A stretch of DNA of 64,000 bases from positions 1,054,001 through 1,118,000 of the forward strand of contig NZ_CP071090.1 in NCBI RefSeq assembly GCF_017301735.1. The letters are read 5' to 3'. Positions 26,001 through 34,354 of this stretch are shown here, in pieces; positions within the stretch are counted from its first letter, which is position 1; each line of letters begins with the position of its first letter. A program made the translations under genes and the position numbers. The notes beneath the pieces were generated by a model. It ran no database searches, had not been told where the DNA came from, and saw only the letters and a list, made by a program, of their open reading frames with translations. The stretch is from Pyxidicoccus parkwaysis. GTDB lineage: Bacteria > Myxococcota > Myxococcia > Myxococcales > Myxococcaceae.

Positions 26001-26257
26001 GCCCCCTCCTTTCGGAGGGGCTTACAGGGTGTTCCCTCGCCTGGCGCGAGACTCCTTCATGCGTCTCTTTGTCGGGGCAGGCGAGGGAGCGGTAGTCTGC
26101 CATGCGATGAGCCGACGTCTCCGTGCCGCGCTGCTCATGTCCGCCTCGTCCTCCGCCAGCGGCCACCGACCCTCCTCCTCGCTCGCGCATCTCGCCGCCG
26201 TCGGGGCGGCACGCTGAGACGTCGCGCAACCCCGCCGTTCTCGACCTGGAGGATGGA

Positions 26258-26860
26258 ATGGACGTGTCATTGACCCGCCGCAGGCTGCTCAAGCGGGGAC
26301 TCTTCGGAGGTGCGCTGCTGGCGCTCGGAGGCAGCGCGGTGCTGGCCTCGCGAGACGGGCTCTCCCTGCCCGTGCCGGAGGGGCTCCAGGTATTGGGTCC
26401 CCGCGAATACGCCACGCTTCAAGCGCTGGCGCGGCGGGCCTTCCCGGCGCGCGCGGGCTGGCCGGACGCGGACACGGCGCGAGTGGCCGTCGTGGCGGAC
26501 GGGTTGCTCGCGCGCGGAGACCCGTCTGTGGCGAAGGAGGTGAAGGACCTGCTCGGCCTCTTCGACAACGCGCTCGCGGGCTTCCTCTTCAGCGGGCGCG
26601 TGACGCCCTTCTCGCGGCTGTCTCCCGAGGAGCAGGACGCGGCCTTCGAGGACTGGCGCACCTCGCGTCTGGTGTTGCGGCGCTCGGCGCACCATGCGCT
26701 GCGCACGCTGGTGCACAGCGCCTACTACATGCACCCGGCGGTGAGTGCGGCCGCGGGCTACGTCCCGCCCGAGGGCTTCCATGACGCCAACGCAGTGGTG
26801 TGGAAGGGCGAGGGCCCTCGTCCCGCGCCGCTGACGCAGAAGGAGGAGGGCACGCCATGA
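26258..26860 (+). CDS. Tat-exported small subunit (gluconate 2-dehydrogenase subunit 3-like)
   Basis: A 200-aa protein with a twin-Arg signal (SLTRRRLLKRGLFGGALLAL). The body matches the gluconate-dehydrogenase subunit-3 family, seen in YATLQALARRAFPARAGWPD, LGLFDNALAGFLFSGRVTPF and SRLSPEEQDAAFEDWRTSRL. These proteins accompany GMC flavoenzymes and are needed for their export, since the large subunit lacks its own signal. Its stop overlaps the GMC gene start (ATGA), consistent with that. GGAGGATGGA before the ATG supports the start; upstream in-frame sequence is low-complexity Pro/Arg and is excluded. Confidence 0.85.
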   Translation: MDVSLTRRRLLKRGLFGGALLALGGSAVLASRDGLSLPVPEGLQVLGPREYATLQALARRAFPARAGWPDADTARVAVVADGLLARGDPSVAKEVKDLLGLFDNALAGFLFSGRVTPFSRLSPEEQDAAFEDWRTSRLVLRRSAHHALRTLVHSAYYMHPAVSAAAGYVPPEGFHDANAVVWKGEGPRPAPLTQKEEGTP

Positions 26861-28419
26861 GCGGACGCATCTTCACCGGAGACGAGCTCACCGAGGACCG
26901 CGTCATCACCTGCGACGTGTGCGTGGTGGGCAGCGGCGCGGGCGGCGGCGTGCTGGGCCACGAATTGGCGCGGCGCGGCCTGGACGTGGTGATGCTGGAG
27001 GCCGGCGGCTACCGCACCCGCCGCGACTTCGACCTCAAGGAGTCCACGGCCTACTCGACGCTGTACCAGGAGCTGGCCAACCGCGCGACGGACGACCTGT
27101 CCATCAGCATCCTCCAGGGGCGCACCGTGGGCGGCGGCACCACCGTCAACTGGTGCGCCAGCTTCCGCACCCCGCCGGAAATCCTCCACCGCTGGCGCGA
27201 CGTGCACGGCGTGAAGGGCCTGGATGAGAACACGCTCGCCCCGCACTGGGACTGGCTGGAGGAGCGGCTCAACATCCGCGACTGGCCCATCGAGCGGGCC
27301 AATCGCAACAACCAGCTGCTCTGGGAGGGATTGGGGAAGCTCGGCTACAGCCGGGGCACGGTGAAGCGCAATGTCAGACAATGCGCGTCCCTGGGCGCGT
27401 GCGGGCTGGGCTGTCCCACGGACGCGAAGCAGTCCATGCTGGTGACGTTGATTCCAGACGCGGTGGAGCAGGGGATGCGCCTGTTCGCCAACGTCAACGC
27501 GCGCAAGCTGGAGATGGACGGCATGCGCGTGGTGGCCGTTCACGCGGACGTACTGGACCCGCGCACGGACCGGCCCACGGGCCGGCGGCTCACCGTGAAG
27601 CCCAAGGTGACGGCGGTGTGCGGCGGCGCCATCAACTCGCCGGCGCTGCTGTTGCGCAGCGGGCTCACCGCGCAGGGGCTCGTGGGCAAGCGCTTCTTCC
27701 TGCACCCTGTCGTCGTGTCCACCGGCCGCTTCCGCGAGCGCGTGGAGGCCTTCCAGGGCGCGCCGCTCAGCGTCTACTCGCGCCAGTTCATCGACCGGGG
27801 GCCCGGGAAGCTGGGCTGGCTCATCGAGGTGCCGCCCATCCACCCCGTCCTCGCCTCGGTGACGATGCCGGGCTTCGGCGCGGCGCACCAGGAACTGATG
27901 GCGCGGCTTCCGTATGCCAATGCCGTCATCTCCATCACCCTGGACGGCGTGCACCCCGAGGATGAAGGCGGCACGGTGGGGCTGCGCGGCGAGGGCGAGT
28001 ACACGCGGCTGAAGATTGACTACCCCCTCACGGACTTTCATTGGGAAGGCTTCCGCGAGGCGCTGAAGGTGGCCGCGCGCCTGCAATTCGCAGCGGGCGC
28101 GGAGCAGGTGCTCAGCCCGCACTCGTCGCCGGTGGTGATGAACAGCGAGAAGGACGTGGCGCTCCTGAACAGCGCGCCCTACGCGCCGCTCCTGTGCCGG
28201 GTGGCCAGCGCGCACCAGATGGGCGGCTGCGCCATGGGCGGCAGCCCGAAGACGAGCGTGGTGGACAGCACGCTGCGCTACTGGGACGCGGACAACCTCT
28301 TCGTGGTGGACGGCTCGGTGTTCCCCACCGCGCTGGGTGTCAATCCCATGGAGACCATCCTCGGCATCGCCCACTGGGGCAGCCAGCACGTCGCCGACGC
28401 CGTGGGAAAGCACTCCTGA
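26857..28419 (+). CDS. GMC-family FAD-dependent oxidoreductase
   Basis: A 520-aa flavoenzyme. The Rossmann FAD motif is VCVVGSGAGGGVLGHELARR, followed by VMLEAGGY. GRTVGGGTTVNWCASF is the second GMC signature and AHQMGGCAMGG plus LFVVDGSVFPTALGVNPMET and ILGIAHWGSQH form the C-terminal active-site block with the catalytic His. A Cys cluster (ACGLGCPTDAK) is also typical of the fatty-alcohol or gluconate-type branch. It oxidises an alcohol or polyol and probably hands electrons to a cytochrome or quinone after hitch-hiking through Tat with the upstream subunit. Substrate undetermined. Confidence 0.9.
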   Translation: MSGRIFTGDELTEDRVITCDVCVVGSGAGGGVLGHELARRGLDVVMLEAGGYRTRRDFDLKESTAYSTLYQELANRATDDLSISILQGRTVGGGTTVNWCASFRTPPEILHRWRDVHGVKGLDENTLAPHWDWLEERLNIRDWPIERANRNNQLLWEGLGKLGYSRGTVKRNVRQCASLGACGLGCPTDAKQSMLVTLIPDAVEQGMRLFANVNARKLEMDGMRVVAVHADVLDPRTDRPTGRRLTVKPKVTAVCGGAINSPALLLRSGLTAQGLVGKRFFLHPVVVSTGRFRERVEAFQGAPLSVYSRQFIDRGPGKLGWLIEVPPIHPVLASVTMPGFGAAHQELMARLPYANAVISITLDGVHPEDEGGTVGLRGEGEYTRLKIDYPLTDFHWEGFREALKVAARLQFAAGAEQVLSPHSSPVVMNSEKDVALLNSAPYAPLLCRVASAHQMGGCAMGGSPKTSVVDSTLRYWDADNLFVVDGSVFPTALGVNPMETILGIAHWGSQHVADAVGKHS

Positions 28420-28610
28420 CACTCCGGGCCTCTTGGCCCCGCCCACCCGTTGGTGCTAATTCGCTCGCACCAATGTCTGTCCTTGGCGCGCAAGGCCTGA
28501 GGTGTTGTCAGGCTTTGCCAGTCTTGGCGGATTGAGGCGAATCATTTCCATCCGGGGGAGGCGTGGGGCCCGTGGCCCCGCGGGCTGCTTCCGGATTCCG
28601 CCGGAGCACC

Positions 28611-31373
28611 ATGCACTCCCGTCCCCCCAGTCCTTCCCGGGCCCGCCGGCCCCGAGCCGTCACCGGCGCCCTCGTCCTGCTCTCGCTGCTCGTGGGCGCG
28701 TGCACCACGCTGCCGCCTCGCGGGCAGGTGATGATGCGCGACGTGTCGTTCCCGCTGCGCGACTTCCGCATGCCCTCGGGGCTGCGCGTGGTGGTGGAGG
28801 AGGACCGCCGCTCGCCGGTGGTGGCGGTGGTGGCCGTCATCGGCGCGGGCGGCTCCAGCGACCCGAGCGGCAAGGAGGGCCTGGCGCACATGGTGGAGCA
28901 CCTCACCTTCCGCTCCCGCCACGCGGGCAGCCCGTCCATCCAGACGCGGCTGGAGTCGGCGGGCGTGGGCCACTCCAACGCGTCCACCAGCCTGGACTAC
29001 ACGGCATATGAGGCGCTCGCTCCCAAGGAGGCGCTGCCCTCGCTGCTGAAGATGCACGGCCAGTGGCTGGCCTCGCCCGTCGCGGGCGTCACCCCCGAGG
29101 TGTTCGCGGTGGAGCGCGAGGTGGTGCGCAACGAGCTGCGCCAGCGCAACGAGACGGGCTACATCGGGCAGGTCTTCAGCTGGATGAACGCGGCCTCCTT
29201 CCCGGCGGAGCACCCCTACTCGCGCCCCCTGGGCGGCACGCACGCCACGCTGAGCGCGCTCACCCTGGGCGACGCGCAGCGCTTCGCGCGCACGCACTAC
29301 CGGCCGGACAACGTGACGCTGGTCATCTCCGGTGACGTGGACCTGGCCGCCGTGGAGCCGCTCCTGCGGGAGAATCTCCCCGCCTCGTGGATGGGCACCG
29401 GCGCGCCGCTGGCCGTGGAGCCGCGCCTGCCGGCGAAGGTGGCCGAGACGCCGCTCGTCCCGGTGCCGAAGTCCATTCCGGAGTACGCGGCGGCGGTGCC
29501 GACGCCCGAGCTGTACCTGTCGTGGGTGCTGCCGCGCGGCTTCGACGAGGCCAGCGCCGTGCAGGATTTCGTGCGGGCCACGCTCGCGCCCAACCTCTGG
29601 GAGTCGATGCGCGGGGACGGCGACATCGCCGGCATCGGCACGGGCCTGATTCCCGGCACGCGCGCGTCGCTGCTGGTGGTGCGGGTGCAGCTCAGCCGCG
29701 GGGACAACCCGAAGCGCTCGGCGGAGAAGGTGCTGGACCAGGTCCACAAGGCCTGGGCGGGCGAAGGGGGAGCCGGCGAGGTGCTGGGCCGGGAGGCCGA
29801 CTTCCAGGCCATGCGCCGCGACGTCGTCACCGGCATGGTGCTGGAGTCGGAAGAGCTGCTGGCGCGCACGAAGCGCCGCGCGCTGCTCACCCACTTCACG
29901 CTCGACGTGCGCTCGTACACGCGCTCGCAGATGGCGCTGATGGCGCTCGGCGGAAGCCAGGTGACGGACTTCGCGTACTCGTGGCTGCAGCGCGAGCGCG
30001 CGCACGTCATCTTCGTGCGCCCTGGTGAGAGCGGGACGGTGACGGCCGAGGCCGCCCCCGCGCTGCCCGCTTCGCAGATGGAGGCCGCGATGCCCATGGA
30101 GCGCGCCACTCCGTCCATGGTGAATGCCCTGTCCTCGCCGGTGCACGTGCTGAAGCTGGAGAATGGCATGGAGGTGCTGCTCGCCCCGCGCCCCGGCCTC
30201 CCGGTGGTGCGCGTGGGCGCCGCCATGGGCGGTGGCACCTCGTACGGCGCGAAGCCCGGCGTGGCGGACGTCGCCGCCTGGACCTCGTTCCGCGAGTCGT
30301 TCTTCGAGGGCCGCCCCAGCGACTGGGGCCTGCACCCTTCCGGCGGGTTCGAGAAGGACCAGGTGCGCGTCGGGCTGTCCGGCACGGCCGGCAACGTGGG
30401 CAACATCCTCGCCATGCTGGCCGAGCAGCTCTCCACCACGCGCACGTCCGAGGCCTACGTGCGCTTCCTGCGTGAGCAGATGCTGCCGTGGCGCGACGCG
30501 GTGGACCTCCGCCCCGAGGAGCAGGCGAACCGCGCGCTGATGGGCGCGCTCTACGGCACGCACCCCTACGCCCACGAGACGACGGGCGCGGAGATGGCCA
30601 AGGTGTCCTGGTCCGAAGCGCAGGACTGGATTGAGGACGTCTACCGCCCGGGCAACACGGTGGTGGTCATCGCGGGCGAGTTCGACCTGAAGGAAGTGGA
30701 GCCGCTGGTTCGCAAGTACCTCGGCGGCTGGAGCCGCGGGAAGCCGGAGCCGGTGGCCCTGGCCGCCACGCCGGCGCTGCCCGCGGCCTCCGCGCGTCCC
30801 AACACCCTGTTCACCGCGCGCCCGGGCGCCACCCAGGGCCAGGTCCACGTGGCGTGCCGGCTGCCGGCGGCCACGCCCGAGTCCGAGGCGCGCTACGCGA
30901 TGATGTCGGAGCTGCTGGACGTGCAGGCCTGGCACGACATGCGCTCCAGCAGCGGCGCGTCCTACGGCTTCCAGTCCCGCACCTGGCTGGGCCGGGGTGG
31001 GGCGGCGCACCTGCTGGTGGAGGGCATGGTGGACTCGCGGCGCATGAACGAGGGCGTGGGCTCGGTGCGCAAGGCCATGGCCGGCTTCGCGAAGAGCGTG
31101 TCCGCGGTGGACTTGGAGCAGGCCCGCTCGCGGCTGCTCGCGCGTCAGGCTGTGTCCTTCATCTCCACGTCGGCGTGGGTGGACGCGCTGCTGGACACGC
31201 GCGTGCACGGCTTCGCGCCCGAGGCGCTCGCGCAGCGGCCGGCGCACCTCCAGGCGGTGACGGCGGAGTCGCTCCAGAAGGAGTTCGCCGGCTGCCTCGA
31301 GCGGCTGGTGGTGGCCGTCACGGCCGACGAGGCCCCGGGCCGCGCCGCGCTCCAGGCCCTCTCCACGCCGTAG
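28611..31373 (+). CDS. M16-family zinc metallopeptidase lipoprotein
   Basis: A 920-aa lipoprotein (VLLSLLVGACTT, Cys31) with two M16 halves. The first half has the inverted zinc motif HMVEH (His93, Glu96, His97) in KEGLAHMVEHLTFRS and the downstream Glu in VEREVVRNELRQRN, so it should be catalytic. The second half (from about residue 510) repeats the fold (LENGMEVLLAPRPGLPVVRV, LMGALYGTHPYAHETTGAEM) without the motif and serves as the closing half. It resembles bacterial pitrilysin/PqqL-like peptidases exported to the periplasm. GGAG lies six bases before the ATG chosen. The next gene is another metallopeptidase. Confidence 0.92.
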   Translation: MHSRPPSPSRARRPRAVTGALVLLSLLVGACTTLPPRGQVMMRDVSFPLRDFRMPSGLRVVVEEDRRSPVVAVVAVIGAGGSSDPSGKEGLAHMVEHLTFRSRHAGSPSIQTRLESAGVGHSNASTSLDYTAYEALAPKEALPSLLKMHGQWLASPVAGVTPEVFAVEREVVRNELRQRNETGYIGQVFSWMNAASFPAEHPYSRPLGGTHATLSALTLGDAQRFARTHYRPDNVTLVISGDVDLAAVEPLLRENLPASWMGTGAPLAVEPRLPAKVAETPLVPVPKSIPEYAAAVPTPELYLSWVLPRGFDEASAVQDFVRATLAPNLWESMRGDGDIAGIGTGLIPGTRASLLVVRVQLSRGDNPKRSAEKVLDQVHKAWAGEGGAGEVLGREADFQAMRRDVVTGMVLESEELLARTKRRALLTHFTLDVRSYTRSQMALMALGGSQVTDFAYSWLQRERAHVIFVRPGESGTVTAEAAPALPASQMEAAMPMERATPSMVNALSSPVHVLKLENGMEVLLAPRPGLPVVRVGAAMGGGTSYGAKPGVADVAAWTSFRESFFEGRPSDWGLHPSGGFEKDQVRVGLSGTAGNVGNILAMLAEQLSTTRTSEAYVRFLREQMLPWRDAVDLRPEEQANRALMGALYGTHPYAHETTGAEMAKVSWSEAQDWIEDVYRPGNTVVVIAGEFDLKEVEPLVRKYLGGWSRGKPEPVALAATPALPAASARPNTLFTARPGATQGQVHVACRLPAATPESEARYAMMSELLDVQAWHDMRSSSGASYGFQSRTWLGRGGAAHLLVEGMVDSRRMNEGVGSVRKAMAGFAKSVSAVDLEQARSRLLARQAVSFISTSAWVDALLDTRVHGFAPEALAQRPAHLQAVTAESLQKEFAGCLERLVVAVTADEAPGRAALQALSTP

Positions 31374-31499
31374 TCGTCCCGCTGCACGCCTCCTCGCCTG
31401 GTGGGCTTTCCGCCGGGGGAGGGGGCGCGCGGACGTCCACTCCGCCCCTGGGGACTGCCTACCTTCCTCCCACGAGAAACCATCAGGAGGGTTGGCCGC

Positions 31500-32375
31500 A
31501 TGAGGTGGCAGGGGGGACGTCGCAGCTCGAACATCGAGGACCGGCGGGGCAGTGGCATCGGCCGTCCGCTGGCGGTGGGTGGCGGGGTCGGCTCCATCGT
31601 GGTGGCGCTGCTGGTGATGCTGCTCGGGGGAGACCCCTCGGACGTGGTGAACGGTGGCGGAGGCCAGGGCTCGTACCCGGGCACGGGCGGCTCCGGGCAG
31701 CCGGTGGACCCGCGCCAGGACGAGATGAAGGACTTCGTGTCCGTCATCCTCGCGGACACGGAGGACACCTGGCCCGGCCTGCTGAGGCCGCTGGGCGTGA
31801 CGTATCAGCAACCGCGCCTGGTGCTCTTCTCGGACATGGTGCAGTCCGCTTGCGGGACGCAGGACGCCGCGGTGGGGCCCTTCTACTGCCCGCCGGACCA
31901 GCGCGTGTACCTGGACCTCAACTTCTTCGACGAGCTGGACCGCCGCTTCGGCGCGCCCGGTGACTTCGCGCAGGCCTACGTGGTGGCGCACGAGGTGGGG
32001 CACCACGTGCAGAACCTCCTGGGCATCTCGGAACAGGTCCACTCGCAGCGCGGCCGCATGTCCGAGCGCGACGCCAACGCGCTCTCCGTGCTCACCGAGT
32101 TGCAAGCGGACTGCTTCGCCGGCATCTGGGCCCACCACGCGCAGAAGCAGCGCAAGGTGCTGGAGGAGGGCGACGTGGAGGAGGGCCTGGGCGCGGCGTC
32201 GGCCATCGGCGACGACACGCTCCAGCGCCGCGCGCGGGGGCGCGTCGTCCCCGAGTCCTTCACCCACGGCTCCTCCGCGCAGCGCGTGCACTGGTTCCGC
32301 CAGGGGCTGGAGCGGGGGACGCTGGAGGCGTGTGACACCTTCAACGACGGCGCGGGCGGCACTCGCGGACACTGA
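31500..32375 (+). CDS. YpfJ-type neutral zinc metallopeptidase
   Basis: A 291-aa protein with the family N-terminus (MRWQGGRRSSNIEDRRG), one membrane segment (GGVGSIVVALLVMLLGG) and a periplasmic zinc-peptidase domain. The zinc motif is VVAHEVGHHVQNLLG (His164, Glu165, His168), with LQADCFAGIWAHH giving the third ligand (Glu/Asp). DAAVGPFYCPPDQRVYLDLNF is another family block. The reaction and substrates of YpfJ proteins are not known. GGAGGG precedes the ATG. An 8-bp hairpin begins at the stop codon. Confidence 0.93.
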   Translation: MRWQGGRRSSNIEDRRGSGIGRPLAVGGGVGSIVVALLVMLLGGDPSDVVNGGGGQGSYPGTGGSGQPVDPRQDEMKDFVSVILADTEDTWPGLLRPLGVTYQQPRLVLFSDMVQSACGTQDAAVGPFYCPPDQRVYLDLNFFDELDRRFGAPGDFAQAYVVAHEVGHHVQNLLGISEQVHSQRGRMSERDANALSVLTELQADCFAGIWAHHAQKQRKVLEEGDVEEGLGAASAIGDDTLQRRARGRVVPESFTHGSSAQRVHWFRQGLERGTLEACDTFNDGAGGTRGH

Positions 32376-32394
32376 CCTGCCCTGAAGGGCAGGT
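32375..32394 (+). terminator. Hairpin at the end of the metallopeptidase gene
   Basis: ACCTGCCC-TGAA-GGGCAGGT, a perfect 8-bp stem with a 4-base loop, begins on the last base of the stop codon. Only a short T-poor tail follows, so termination may be partial. Confidence 0.5.
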
Positions 32395-32470
32395 TGGCGT
32401 TCCAGCTCCCTTCCAGGCTTGAATGGTGGGTGCGGCACTCTTCGCCGCGCCCACCACGCCGGAGGGGGAG

Positions 32471-33373
32471 ATGCCAGCACCCAGGGCCCTGTTGTCGGCG
32501 GCGCTCGTCGCCTGCCTCCTCTTCGCGCCCGGCGCGGACGCGCGCTTCGGCAAACACACCTCCTCGGACTCGAAGGACGACACGCACGAGGCCACCGCCA
32601 TCGGCTCCGACGAGGACGATGATGACGATGATGACGACGGGCACTCCTCGAAGGGGGAGGGCGTCCAGTCGTCGGGCTCGGACGGCGACGGCTGCTGCGG
32701 TGGCGCCGCGAGCAGTCTCGGCGAGGAGATTGTGGGCAGCCTCATCCGGCTGATGGTGGAGGGGCTCGTCTACGCCATCGCCTCGACGGGCACGCACCTG
32801 GCGCCGGAGCACGATGCCCCGGGCTCCGACTCCGAGGAGCGCCGTCACGCCGCGCCGCTGTCCTTGCGCATGGGTGCGGTGGGCATGTTGCCGGGGGAAG
32901 GCGCGAGCGCCATGGACCTGTACTTCGGCCTGGAGGAGCGGCGCTTCGGCGTGGCGGCGAGCGTGCTCCGGCTGGCGCTGCCCGCCGACGACGGCACCGA
33001 GGGCACGGACAGGCTCACGCTGGTGGAGGCGCACCTGAGCCACGTCCTCTATGTCCACCCGAAGGCGCGCTTGCGCGCGGAGGCGGGCGTGAGCACCGCG
33101 CGGGCGCCGGATGTCCTCATGGTGGGGCCCAGCCTTGGCCTCTCCGTCGAGGCCTGCGTGCTGGGGCCGCTGGACGTGGAGGCGCGGGCGCAAGTCACGC
33201 CCTGGCCCTACCGGCAGGTCGACGGCTCGGCCGGCCTGGCGCTCCACATGGGAGGCTTCGTCATGCGCGGAGGCTGGCGCGGCCTCTTCCTGGATGACCT
33301 GGGCGCGGTGGACGGCATCTCCCACCAGGACAGCCTGCACGGCCCCTACTTCGGGCTCGGCTTCGCTTTTTGA
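32471..33373 (+). CDS. Exported protein with an Asp run
   Basis: Not a named family. The 300-aa product has a signal peptide (LLSAALVACLLFAPGADARF), a very acidic low-complexity segment (eight Asp in a row near residue 50, then Ser/Gly), a CCGG motif, and a C-terminal part of about 160 residues with alternating hydrophobic strands and Gly (LDLYFGLEERRFGVAASVLR type), ending GPYFGLGFAF with a terminal Phe, as in outer-membrane barrels. It is probably an outer-membrane or surface protein; the Asp run could bind calcium. GGAGGGGGAG immediately precedes the ATG. Confidence 0.7.
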   Translation: MPAPRALLSAALVACLLFAPGADARFGKHTSSDSKDDTHEATAIGSDEDDDDDDDDGHSSKGEGVQSSGSDGDGCCGGAASSLGEEIVGSLIRLMVEGLVYAIASTGTHLAPEHDAPGSDSEERRHAAPLSLRMGAVGMLPGEGASAMDLYFGLEERRFGVAASVLRLALPADDGTEGTDRLTLVEAHLSHVLYVHPKARLRAEAGVSTARAPDVLMVGPSLGLSVEACVLGPLDVEARAQVTPWPYRQVDGSAGLALHMGGFVMRGGWRGLFLDDLGAVDGISHQDSLHGPYFGLGFAF

Positions 33374-33391
33374 ATGGCACTTTCCGTTGCC

Positions 33392-33448
33392 TTGACGATT
33401 CGTCCGCCATAACGGATATTCCAGTCGTCCGTTTTGACGGATATCCGT
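33392..33448 (+). promoter_or_regulatory. Candidate promoter and palindromic operator for the XRE regulator
   Basis: ACGGATATCCGT (33437-33448) is a perfect 12-bp palindrome. A second copy of its half, ACGGATAT, lies at 33412-33419, 25 bp upstream. TTGACG (33392-33397) and GATATT (33415-33420), 17 bp apart, resemble a sigma-70 promoter whose -10 box overlaps the first half-site. The layout suggests an autoregulated promoter in which the XRE protein encoded downstream binds the ACGGATAT sites. Confidence 0.5.
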
Positions 33449-33469
33449 CCGGTAACAAAGAGGCCACCC

Positions 33470-33601
33470 ATGAGCGCAGCCGTCATCGACCTGCAGGACT
33501 TCCGCAAGAAGCGTGAGGCCGAGCAGTGTCAGATGATGCGCCCCGCGCCGGTTCGGCCCTGGATGCCCGTCTGGGTGTGGGTAGTAGTCTGGCCGGTATG
33601 A
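33470..33601 (+). CDS. 43-aa micro-ORF coupled to the XRE regulator
   Basis: The frame encodes a 43-residue peptide beginning MSAAVIDLQDFRKKREAEQ and ending in a Trp/Val-rich tail. The opening is like the N-termini of many conserved small myxobacterial proteins and is amphipathic and charged. Its stop overlaps the start of the XRE regulator gene (ATGA), so ribosomes translating it would feed the regulator. It may be a leader peptide that sets regulator levels or a genuine small protein. Ribosome site is modest (AAAGAGG). Confidence 0.55.
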   Translation: MSAAVIDLQDFRKKREAEQCQMMRPAPVRPWMPVWVWVVVWPV

Positions 33602-34344
33602 AGTCGGTTCGGGAGAACACGGGTCGGCGGGGAACAGGCGCTTCGGAGCGCAGTCGTCGCGAAGCGCTGGAGCCCGCCGCCGAGGAAGCCACGCCCGCCG
33701 AGCCCACGCCCGCCCCCCAGGATGCTCCTCCGGAGACGGAGAAGGCGTGGTCCTACGAGGTCGCCCACCCCGACACGGACCAGGACCTGGCGCCTGTCGT
33801 GGGGAAGAACCTGCGCCGGCTGCGCAGCCAGCGGGGCCTGTCGCTGGAGCGGCTGGCGAAGGCCTCCGGCGTGAGCCGGGCCATGCTGGGGCAGATTGAG
33901 CTGGGGCAGAGCGCGCCCACCATCAACGTGCTGTGGAAGATTGCCCGCGCGTTGGATTTGCCGTTCTCCGCGCTCATCAGCATGACGGGCGGAGCGGGCA
34001 CGCGGCTGATGCGGGCGCGCGAGGCCAAGCGGCTCACGTCGCATGACGGGCGCTTCGTGTCGCGGGCGCTCTTCCCGTTCGACGAGCCGCGGCGGGTGGA
34101 GTTCTACGAGCTCCAGCTCAAGGGCCACAGCGAGGAGCGCGCCGAGCCGCATCCTCCGGGCACGTTGGAGAACCTCATCGTCACGCGGGGCACGCTGGAG
34201 ATGGAAGTCGGTACGGAGCGACACCTGCTCGCCGCGGGTGACGCCATCCTGTTCGAGGCCGACAAGCCCCACGTCTACCGCAACGTGGGGCCGGACGACG
34301 TGCAGATGTACCTGGTGATGACGTACGCCGAGGAAGTGGGCTGA
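33598..34344 (+). CDS. XRE-family regulator with C-terminal cupin domain
   Basis: A 248-aa repressor-type protein. Residues 1-60 are disordered, Glu/Pro/Ala-rich. Residues 67-125 are an XRE helix-turn-helix (KNLRRLRSQRGLSLERLAKA, GVSRAMLGQIELGQSAPTIN). Residues about 150-245 form a cupin (PGTLENLIVTRGTLEMEVG, LLAAGDAILFEADKPHVYRN). This architecture is that of PuuR/SutR-type regulators sensing small metabolites through the cupin. It overlaps the upstream micro-ORF. A palindromic pair of ACGGATAT sites lies upstream and is the natural candidate for autoregulation. Confidence 0.9.
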   Translation: MKSVRENTGRRGTGASERSRREALEPAAEEATPAEPTPAPQDAPPETEKAWSYEVAHPDTDQDLAPVVGKNLRRLRSQRGLSLERLAKASGVSRAMLGQIELGQSAPTINVLWKIARALDLPFSALISMTGGAGTRLMRAREAKRLTSHDGRFVSRALFPFDEPRRVEFYELQLKGHSEERAEPHPPGTLENLIVTRGTLEMEVGTERHLLAAGDAILFEADKPHVYRNVGPDDVQMYLVMTYAEEVG

Positions 34345-34354
34345 GGGGCGCGGG

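Noticed and set aside
28542..32480. A minus-strand frame of 1312 codons opposite two metallopeptidase genes
   Set aside because: Its product is Arg/His/Ala-rich without conserved motifs. It is the mirror of two clearly recognisable plus-strand genes, a common artefact of high-GC DNA.
33376..33391. Sigma-54 promoter (TGGCAC...TTGC)
   Set aside because: The gap between GG and GC is 11 bases rather than the required 10.
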